Shown here: positions 26,683 through 34,700 of the stretch, one piece after another | How positions within the stretch are numbered: the stretch's first letter is position 1 | Layout of the letters: each line of letters starts with the position of its first letter | NCBI GenBank assembly: GCA_966250335.1 | Contig: CBINGZ010000012.1 | Coordinates: 55,359-119,358 of the forward strand | From: OLB7 sp966250335 | GTDB lineage: Bacteria; Bacteroidota; Ignavibacteria; OLB7 | Direction: 5' to 3' | Length of the DNA stretch: 64,000 bases | The notes under the pieces: generated by a model | The model's database searches: none | Seen by the model: the letters and a program-made list of their open reading frames with translations, nothing else | What the model was told of the DNA's origin: nothing | Translations under genes and position numbers: made by a program

Positions 26683-28299
26683 TTGATGAAATCGAAAAGA
26701 AAAATGTGGTTCACGGTTATCGCGCTGGCGTTCGGAGTCATGATCGGGATTTATATCCAGCCGGTCGTCTCCGGTGACAGCCCGTACGAGCAGCTCACGA
26801 AGTTCAAGGATGTGCTCTACACCGTGCAGAAGCAGTATGTCGACGATGTCAGCACCCCCAAGCTGGTGGAAGCGGCGATCGTCGGCATGCTCGATGAGCT
26901 CGACCCCCACTCCGTCTACATCCCCGCCGAGCAGCAGAAGCAGGTCGAGGAGGATTTCCGAGGGAGCTTCGACGGCATCGGGGTCGAATTCGATATGGTG
27001 CGGGATACGATCACCATCGTGACGGCAATCTCCGGCGGGCCCTCGGAGGCTCTCGGCATTCAGGCGGGCGACAAGATCATCAAGATCGACGGCACGAGCG
27101 CGATAGGCATATCGCGTGAGGATGTTCCGAAGAAGCTGCGCGGTCCCAAGGGGAGCCATGTGGTGATCACCGTGATGCGCCCCGGAACCCCGGCCCCGCT
27201 CGTCTTCGACATCGCCCGCGACAAGATCCCCCTCTTCACGGTGGACGCCGCCTTCGTCGATCAGGACGGCACGGGATATATCTCGCTCAACCGCTTCGCC
27301 GAGCCGACCTACGAGGAGTTCCTGACGAACCTGGAACGGCTCAAGAGCGAAGGGATGCAGCGGCTGATCCTCGATCTTCGCGGCAACCCCGGCGGCTACA
27401 TGGATCGCGCCATCAGCATCGTCGACGAGTTCATCGGCGGCGAACAGCCGATCGTCTACACCAAGAGCGAAAGGTCGGGGGAGCGTGACGACTACGACTC
27501 GCGCGACGGCCAGGATTTCGAGAAGCTCCCGCTGATCGTTCTGCTGAACTCCGGTTCCGCCTCGGCCTCGGAGATCGTCGCGGGGGCGGTGCAGGATCTC
27601 GACCGCGGCCTGATCGTCGGCGAGACCTCGTTCGGCAAGGGGCTTGTACAGAAGCAGTTCCCGCTCAACGACGGCTCGGCCTTCCGGCTGACGATCGCGC
27701 GCTACTACACCCCCTCCGGCCGCCTGATCCAGCGTCCCTACGACAAGGGGAAGGAGGATTACTACAAGGCGGCGGCGGAGAACGAGGAGGAGGAAGGGGA
27801 GAATATCGAGCACGCGCACGACATCCCCGACTCGACCCGCCCGGTCTTCAAGACGGCGGCGGGACGGAAGGTTCTCGGCGGCGGCGGCATCACCCCCGAT
27901 TACGTGGTGAAGCTCGACACGCTGACCCCGACGGCGATCGATATGATCCGGAAGAACCTCATCTGGAAGTTCACGGAGAAGTATATCGGGGCGAACGGTC
28001 AGACGCTCCGCACGCAGTACGGCACGAACTTCACCGGCTATCTGCGGGACTTCCAGATCACCGACCAGATGTTCGCCGACCTGACGGCGATGGCGAAGGC
28101 CGAGGGAGTAACGGTGAAGGAGAACGAGCTGAAGGCCGATGCCGGCGATCTGAAGAACCGCCTGAAGGCGCGCATCGCCCGGGGGATCTGGGGGAACGCC
28201 GCGTTCTACCAGGTCGCCCTGCAGGACGACAAGCAGTACCAGAAGGCCCGCACCCTCTTCCCCGAAGCGACAAAGATCGCGAAGCTGGCGCGGAACTGA
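26683..28299 (+). CDS. S41-family C-terminal processing peptidase (CtpA-like)
   Basis: 538 residues. An N-terminal membrane anchor or uncleaved signal (MWFTVIALAFGVMIGIYI) is followed by a helical region and a PDZ domain (~residues 88-175, GSFDGIGVEF and GIQAGDKIIKIDGT). The peptidase domain includes LILDLRGNPGGYMDRAISI, the nucleophile segment NSGSASASE (residues 289-297) and the catalytic Lys in SFGKGLVQKQ. These enzymes act in the periplasm on protein C-termini and lipoproteins. The C-terminal ~150 residues after ITPDYVV are charged and helical, as in Bacteroidota homologues. A good terminator follows. Confidence 0.95.
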   Translation: MMKSKRKMWFTVIALAFGVMIGIYIQPVVSGDSPYEQLTKFKDVLYTVQKQYVDDVSTPKLVEAAIVGMLDELDPHSVYIPAEQQKQVEEDFRGSFDGIGVEFDMVRDTITIVTAISGGPSEALGIQAGDKIIKIDGTSAIGISREDVPKKLRGPKGSHVVITVMRPGTPAPLVFDIARDKIPLFTVDAAFVDQDGTGYISLNRFAEPTYEEFLTNLERLKSEGMQRLILDLRGNPGGYMDRAISIVDEFIGGEQPIVYTKSERSGERDDYDSRDGQDFEKLPLIVLLNSGSASASEIVAGAVQDLDRGLIVGETSFGKGLVQKQFPLNDGSAFRLTIARYYTPSGRLIQRPYDKGKEDYYKAAAENEEEEGENIEHAHDIPDSTRPVFKTAAGRKVLGGGGITPDYVVKLDTLTPTAIDMIRKNLIWKFTEKYIGANGQTLRTQYGTNFTGYLRDFQITDQMFADLTAMAKAEGVTVKENELKADAGDLKNRLKARIARGIWGNAAFYQVALQDDKQYQKARTLFPEATKIAKLARN

Positions 28300-28326
28300 G
28301 TCCGGTTCGACAGATCATGATAAACG

Positions 28327-28369
28327 AAGAAGGTCGTTCGACGATACGTCGAGCGACCTTCCTTTTTTA
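28327..28369 (+). terminator. Rho-independent terminator after the S41 peptidase gene
   Basis: AAGGTCG-TT-CGACG (28330-28343) pairs with CGTCG-AG-CGACCTT (28347-28360), and CCTTTTTT follows. It lies 28 bases past the stop. Confidence 0.85.
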
Positions 28370-28410
28370 CGCACTACCCGACTGGGATGGAATTCAGGGA
28401 CCCATCTGTC

Positions 28411-28505
28411 GGCTCCCGAAGGGAGCACCCATTTGTAGCTGAAGACGAGGTTGTTTCCTTCGGCGCTAAGAAAAAAATGTGGCGCGTGGGCAGCTACAGA
28501 TGGTT
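28411..28505 (-). repeat. Dispersed hairpin repeat copy B within a larger inverted repeat
   Basis: 28411-28430 is the reverse complement of copy A at 22643 with one or two changes. An inverted pair follows: ACCCATTTGTAGCTG (28427-28441) and CAGCTACAGATGGTT (28491-28505), matching at 13 of 15 positions around a 49-base spacer. It lies in the 286-base gap between the S41 peptidase and trpS genes, where I see no other feature than the terminator. Confidence 0.55.
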
Positions 28506-28585
28506 CGCCCCTCCGGGGCTGGAAGAATGAGCCGGACGGTGACGACGCGGCGGCTGCGAAGACCTGCCACGCTTCTTCCCGCCCC

Positions 28586-29671
28586 CTACGCGCGGCCCGG
28601 AACGACCAGCCCCATCCGGTGGCGGATCTCGGCGGCCTTCGGGTCGGCGACGGCGCGGGCGGCTTCGGCGCCCCGTTCCAGCAGCCTGTCGAGCTCGGCT
28701 GGGTCGGCCATGAAGCTGTGGTAGCGCTCCTGCAGCGGCCGCAGCTCATCGATCACCACCTGCGCCACACCCATCTTCAGGTCGCCGTAGCCCCGGGCGT
28801 CGGCGAAGTCCGCCTCCACCTGCTCCACGCTCCTGCCGGTCAGCACCTTGTAGATGCTGAGGAGGTTGTTGACTCCCCCCTTCTCGGGATCATCCGAGAA
28901 GCGGATCTCCTTCCCGGAGTCGGTCACCGCCCGCTTGAACGAACGTTCGATCTCCTCCGGCGAGTCGAGCAGCCCCACGGCGTGCCCCCGGACGCTTGCC
29001 GAGCTCTTCGACATCTTGACGGCGGGATTGTCCAGCCCCATGATCCGCGCCCCGACCTTCGGGATGACCGGCTGTGGGACGACGAACGTCTCGCCGTAGA
29101 GATAATTGAATCGATCAGCGATATTCCTGGCAAGCTCCACATGCTGCTTCTGGTCGTCCCCCACCGGCACCTCGTGGGCGTCGTAGAGGAGGATATCGGC
29201 CGCCATGAGGACCGGGTAATCGAGCAGTCCGGTAAGGATCGACTCCTGCGCCGCCGACTTCGCCGACTTGTCCTTGAACTGCGTCATCTTCTGCAGCCAG
29301 CCGAGCGGGGTGACGCAGTTCAGCAGCCAGCACCCCTCGGCGTGCGCCGAGACATGGCTCTGGATGAAGAGCGTCGATTTATCGGGATGGAGTCCGGCGG
29401 CCAGCAGGATCGCGGCCGTCGACCGGGTCCGGCGGCGCAGCTCCTCCGGGTCCTGATGGACCGTAAGGCTGTGGAGATCGACGATGCAGAAGAAGTTCTC
29501 CTTCTCCTCCTGATGCGCCACCCACTGCCGTACCGCCCCGATGTAGTTCCCGAGATGGATGTCTCCGGTCGGCTGGATGCCGCTGAAGACACGCCGCGCA
29601 GCAGCCTGGGCGGCATCCGGGGTCGAGCCCGGTTCGGAGTCCGACGTGACGTCGGTGTCGTGTGCGTGCAT
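28586..29671 (-). CDS. trpS: Tryptophanyl-tRNA synthetase
   Basis: 361 residues, a class I synthetase. The HIGH-like motif is PTGDIHLGNYIGA (residues ~35-47) and the second signature is KMSKS (around residue 215), both with the spacing usual for TrpS. LLYDAHEVPVGDDQKQHVEL is the tryptophan/adenylate-binding region. The first ~27 residues are an acidic extension of unclear value, so the true start may be internal. It is the last gene of a minus-strand run with the DinB-like gene (6-base gap). Confidence 0.97.
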   Translation of the reverse strand: MHAHDTDVTSDSEPGSTPDAAQAAARRVFSGIQPTGDIHLGNYIGAVRQWVAHQEEKENFFCIVDLHSLTVHQDPEELRRRTRSTAAILLAAGLHPDKSTLFIQSHVSAHAEGCWLLNCVTPLGWLQKMTQFKDKSAKSAAQESILTGLLDYPVLMAADILLYDAHEVPVGDDQKQHVELARNIADRFNYLYGETFVVPQPVIPKVGARIMGLDNPAVKMSKSSASVRGHAVGLLDSPEEIERSFKRAVTDSGKEIRFSDDPEKGGVNNLLSIYKVLTGRSVEQVEADFADARGYGDLKMGVAQVVIDELRPLQERYHSFMADPAELDRLLERGAEAARAVADPKAAEIRHRMGLVVPGRA

Positions 29672-29677
29672 GGTTTC

Positions 29678-30232
29678 CTATCCGTTCTCCGCCGCCGCTA
29701 TCGCGACGGCGATCTGGTTCATGTGATGCGGCTCATGGAACGCGGCCATCCTCAGCCATCCGAGCCCGTTCAGGGGACCGAAGAAGGGATGCGGCAGCGA
29801 CGCCGGATCATCGATCGTCTCCCTCCCCGCTTCCACCTGGTCCAGCAACCCGGCGCGCGAGGCGTCGAGCGCCGCAAGCACCTCCTGCCGCGACATTTCC
29901 CCCTTCGGGGTCACCAGCGGCGGGGCGATCGGCCTCCCCGCGGCGCTCATGGCTCCCGGCTCCACCGTCACCTGACGGGTCTCGCCGCGAAGCGCCACCG
30001 AACGGAGGTAGCGTATCGCCCGCGCCACCGAGCCCTCCACCAGGGCGAGATGCTCGGCGGTCATGGCGGCGCTCCACTCGTCCGGCGCCGGCCTGCGCGC
30101 CAGCGCCTCGTCGGAAGCGCCGTCGAGGAGGGCAAGCAGTTCGCGACGCGATACTTCAAGCGCGGCCAGGCATTCGGCGACGCCGGGATTGCCTGCGAGC
30201 TTTTCGAAGAAGGAGTTCTCGAAATCGGTCAT
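29678..30232 (-). CDS. DinB-superfamily protein
   Basis: 184 residues from the ATG at 30232, which has GATGGA about 9 bases upstream; a longer start at 30289 is less likely. DinB-like proteins form a four-helix bundle with three His metal ligands. Here EHLALVEG (first His region), and HPFFGPLNGLGWLRMAAFHE with HHMNQI near the C-terminus, fit that pattern. Members are metal-dependent transferases (for example bacillithiol or glutathione linked) or of unknown role. The 6-base gap to trpS implies cotranscription, but the functional link is unclear. Confidence 0.78.
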   Translation of the reverse strand: MTDFENSFFEKLAGNPGVAECLAALEVSRRELLALLDGASDEALARRPAPDEWSAAMTAEHLALVEGSVARAIRYLRSVALRGETRQVTVEPGAMSAAGRPIAPPLVTPKGEMSRQEVLAALDASRAGLLDQVEAGRETIDDPASLPHPFFGPLNGLGWLRMAAFHEPHHMNQIAVAIAAAENG

Positions 30233-30307
30233 GACTGTTCCATCGCCACACGATGTGACGTTTTCCTGATCGATAGTCCTGTAGTCCACCCGCCTGAGCG
30301 GCGGGCG

Positions 30308-31561
30308 TTACGACCCGTGAGAAACGGAGCGCCCTGTCGGAACCTGCAGCGCGAGCATATCCTCCAGCGTCTCGCGCCGCCGTACCAGATGCGGCTCTCC
30401 ATCCAGAATCAGCACCTCTGCCGGGCGGGGACGGGAGTTGTAGTTGCTCGACATCGCATACCCGTAGGCGCCGGCGTTCCTGAGCGCCACGATATCCCCC
30501 TCCTGCACCTCCACCAGCCGCCTGTCGACGCCGAACGTGTCGGTCTCGCAGATGCAGCCGACCACCGTGTAGACCCGCTCGGTCCCCTCGGTCCGGTCGG
30601 CGTTCACGATGCCGTGGTAGGCGTCGTAGAGCATCGGACGGATCAGATGATGCAGGCCGGAATCGGTGCCGATGAAGACACATGAGGGAGTCTGCTTCAG
30701 CACCGTCGCCGTGACGAGCAGCCAGCCCGACTCGCTGACCAGGAACTTCCCCGGCTCGAACCAGAGTTCCAGATCGCGACCGTACTCGGCGCAGAACTCC
30801 TGGAACCGCTTCACCATCGAGCGCCCCAGCGACTCGATGTCGGTAGCGACGTCGTCCGGCTTGTAGGGGACCTTGAAGCCGCTGCCGAAATCGATGAACT
30901 CCAGATCGCGGAACCCGGCGGCGACGTCGAAGAGGATCTCCGCTCCGGTCAGGAAGGTCTGCGGGTCGAGGATCTCCGAGCCGGTATGCATGTGGAGTCC
31001 GGTCACCTTCATGCCGTACGCCTGGACGATCCGCATGATATGCCGCATCTGGTGGATCGAGATACCGAACTTGGAATCGATATGTCCCGTCTGGATATGA
31101 GCGTTCCCTCCGGCCAGGATATGGGGGTTGATCCTGACGGCGCACGGCCTGTCGCCGTACTTCTGCCCGAACCGCTCCAGCACCGAGAGGTTGTCGATGT
31201 TGATCAGCACCCCCTTCTCCACCACCTCCTCGATCTCCGCCATCGAGACGCAGTTGGGGGTGTAGAGAATCTTCTCCGCCGGCACGCCGCAACGAAGCGC
31301 CGTCTCCACCTCGAAGCCGGAGACGGCGTCGATGCCGGCGCCGAGTTCATGGATGAAGCGGATGATCTCCATGTTGCTGTTCGCCTTGCACGCGTACTGC
31401 AGACGGAGCGAGACCCCGTCGAATGCCGCGGCAAGCCGCTCGTACTGGCGCCGGATGATTCCGGCGTCGTAGACGTAGAGGGGACTCCCGAACTCGTGCA
31501 CGAGAGAGCGGGCCGAATGGCCGCCGATGATCAGACCGTTGTTGTTCCGTTCCGTGGTCAT
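30308..31561 (-). CDS. lysA: Diaminopimelate decarboxylase
   Basis: 417 residues, a fold III PLP enzyme that makes lysine from meso-diaminopimelate. The Schiff-base Lys is in LRLQYACKANSN (residues ~54-65). Also visible are HTGSEILDPQTF, FGSGFKVPY (the glycine loop holding the PLP phosphate), WFEPGKFLVSESG and the active-site Cys region CICETDTFG. It is preceded by a TAnnTTTG element (31602-31609) and followed by the DinB-like gene, 75 bases away. No other lysine gene is near. Confidence 0.96.
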   Translation of the reverse strand: MTTERNNNGLIIGGHSARSLVHEFGSPLYVYDAGIIRRQYERLAAAFDGVSLRLQYACKANSNMEIIRFIHELGAGIDAVSGFEVETALRCGVPAEKILYTPNCVSMAEIEEVVEKGVLINIDNLSVLERFGQKYGDRPCAVRINPHILAGGNAHIQTGHIDSKFGISIHQMRHIMRIVQAYGMKVTGLHMHTGSEILDPQTFLTGAEILFDVAAGFRDLEFIDFGSGFKVPYKPDDVATDIESLGRSMVKRFQEFCAEYGRDLELWFEPGKFLVSESGWLLVTATVLKQTPSCVFIGTDSGLHHLIRPMLYDAYHGIVNADRTEGTERVYTVVGCICETDTFGVDRRLVEVQEGDIVALRNAGAYGYAMSSNYNSRPRPAEVLILDGEPHLVRRRETLEDMLALQVPTGRSVSHGS

Positions 31562-31601
31562 TGTCGAAATATGATGTAATGCCGGCTCCCCGATCGGCGG
31601 G

Positions 31602-31609
31602 CAAAGATA
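31602..31609 (-). promoter_or_regulatory. Bacteroidota-type -7 element for lysA
   Basis: On the minus strand this reads TATCTTTG, an exact TAnnTTTG match located 41-48 bases upstream of the lysA start. The -33 box is weak. Confidence 0.5.
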
Positions 31610-31775
31610 TGCGATCAGAGCGGATCACCTTATGAAGAAGATGCGATGGTAACGGACCGGAATAGTTCGACCTGGATCTGGACGGCGTCGGACCCGGAGA
31701 CGACCGCGCGGGCCGCAACCACGGGAACGCCGGTCCCGGTCGCGACCACCCGATGCCGCGTTGCGGCGTGGAGGG

Positions 31776-34700
31776 TCACTCCAGGACGACCATGCGTTTC
31801 GTCTTGCGGAAGGGTCCGGCGATGATCTCGTAGGTGTAGACGCCGGTGGGAAGCGAGGCGGCGTCGATCCGAAGCTCATGTCTGCCGCGGTCGCGAACCT
31901 CATCCAGCAGCACGGAGACAAGGGTCCCCATGGCGTCGTACAGGTTCATCCGTACGCGTTCGCGCCGGGCAATCTCATATTCTATCACCGTCTCCGGGTT
32001 GAACGGATTCGGCTTGTTCTGCTTCAGGGCGTAATCCCCCTGATAGAAAATCCCCCCCGTCGTATCGCAGTCGATCGCCTCGAAGAGAGCGGAGAAGGTC
32101 GTGACCCCGACGCCGGGAAGGTTGATCCCCACCTTCGAGAGGGTGAGCGACGTGGTCCTGCGCGAGCCGTGGAGCACCTTCATCGGAACCCCCACCAGCA
32201 TCTCAGCATCGGAGGAGGCGGCGAGCTTCCCCGTGATCGTGATCGAACCGGTATCCGCCTCCGCGTACTCGGCCCTGATGCTCGACGACCCGTCGATCAC
32301 AAGAGGGGCGGCATCGGCTCTGTCGGCCGTCAGCGGTATCAGCATGTCGGAGGCGTAGTGCAGGGTCAGCGTGTAGTCGACGTCGAACGGAAGCGACCTG
32401 TCGAGCCCGACGACGATCGGCACGGTAATGTACTCGCCGATCCGCGCGGCAACACCGACCGGCCTGGCGGTCATCCGCCTGTCGTCGCGGCAGACGTCGC
32501 CGCGCAGGAGGATGGAGATGAACTCGTCGGCCGAGGTCTCCACGTTGATCGCCCCGACGACCGGACCGGAGCCGGCCATATATCGCACCGAGTAAGATTT
32601 GCTCTCCCCCGGAGCAAGCGTGTCGGGGAAGTCGGTCCCGATCACCTGGAACGACGTTCTGCCGCTCACCACCGGCAGATCGCGGACGATCATCGGATAG
32701 GTGCCGGTGTTGGAGATCGTGACGGCGTCGGTCGAGTCGCGCGTCGTCCGGGCATACTGGCAGCCGAAATCGAGGACCCGTTCCGGCACCGAAAGATGCT
32801 CCTTCACCCCGCGTCCGGTGACCACCACGTCGATCCCCGCGGCAAACTCCACCGTCTCGCCGACCATGAAGTCCCTCTCCTCATCGGGACGGAAGGTATA
32901 GGTAAGCGTGAGGGAATCGTCGGTCGACGGCATCAGAACTTTCGGAAGCGAATGCGAGAGCGTCTGCTTCACGACATCGGTGTCCCCCATGCGGACGATC
33001 CGGGTGATCTCGTCGGGGGCGGCGCCGAGGTTCTCGACCCTGATCGACTGCGGCTCGGTCGTCGTCCCGACGCGCACCTCGCCGAAATCGATCGTTGTGC
33101 GATTCAGGCGGACTCCCGAGAGAACCCCCTGCCCGGTGACGACCACGGAGTCATTCCATTCATCGGTGTCGTTCAGAAGGACGACTGCATGCTTCATGCC
33201 GGGAGTCGTCGGCGCAAAACGGACGAAGATACTCACCCTCTGACCGGGCGCAAGCGGATGGTGCGGCGTCATGAAGTTCGAAAGGTCGAGCGAGACCTCG
33301 CCGGGGTCGCCGGCGTCGCGCCGCACGATCGTGGGAACCTCGATCAACGCACCGGCATCCCCCACGTTGACGATCACGATCGTATCGTAACGGGTCTGTG
33401 CGGCGACCAGCGTGTTATGGAACTCCAGAACTCTCAACGGCGGTTTCTCGACCTGCGGCTGCGGCCGCCTCCGTTCGGCGCGGCCCAGCAGCGTGACCGA
33501 CGTGTCGAACCCGCAGAAGGCGTTGGCGAAGGTCAGATCGAGATCCGACCTGAAGTCTCCCAGTGACTCGACACAGAAAAGGATACGGAGCGAGACCTGT
33601 CCCCCCGGCGGAATCTGCGTTCCGGCGGGGGGAGGATCGATCAGGGTGAACCGTTCCGACGCGATCCCGATCGATTCGATCGTCAACGGCTGCTTCGTGC
33701 TCCGGTTCTGGATCACCATCGTCCGTTCCCGACAGGAGTCCTCCTTGGCCAGGTCGATGTTGCCGAAATCGAGTTCGGAGAACAATATCGGATCGGGACC
33801 GGCATTGACCGCCAGAATGCGGATATGGTTGAAGACGGAGTCGGCGGCGACGTTGTGGATGTAGAGTCGCGCGCCGTTGTCGTCGATGTTCCTGATGCAG
33901 AACGTCAGGTCGAGATCGGTCGACTCGCCGACGTCGAGCGTGACCGGCAGCCTCGATCGGACCGCCGCGCTCATCTCGGTTTCGTCGGTGGAGACATGGG
34001 TGATCGTCAGTTTCGTCTTCCCCATGTTCTCCACCCGCAACGTCGTATCACGACATGTGCCGATGCAGATATCCCCCAGATCGACGTCGGGGGTGGGGGC
34101 GTGGAGCTGGCCGGTGCTGCCGCAGCCGCGAAGCCGTACGAAGAGGATGCTGTCCGGGTCGGCGTTCGTGTAGATCTTCATCAACCCCTCGAACGATCCC
34201 GTATCCTGCGGAGTGAACGCCACGCGCAACGGCGCCGACGCCCCCGCGACGACCGGGCTGCCGAAGGTCACGACCTTGAACGTATCGCGGCCGGTGATCT
34301 CCACGCGCCGGATGACCAGGTCGCTGTAGTCGCCGCGGTTGAGGATCAGGACCTCCCGCGTCGTGGTCGAATCGAACCTGATGCATCCGAAGTCGAGAGT
34401 ATCGTGTTCGGCCTTCGCCGCCGCACGACCCGACATCGTCCCGCCGGCCGGCGAGAGGACCCAGGCGGGCTCGGCCGAGAAGAGGTCGCGGGAGGGATCG
34501 GGAACCTGCTGCATGGCGGAGATATAGAGATTTCCGCCGCGAGCCTGGGAGCCGAGCGTGATCTTCCAGGAGCCGTCCGCTCCGACGACCGTGTCGATCG
34601 GCGCGCTGTAGTTCCAGCTCCCCCCTTCGGGGCGGACGAAGAGACGGATCTTCCGTCCCGGTATTCCGAACCCGGTCACCTTCGTCCCCGCCGTCGCCTG

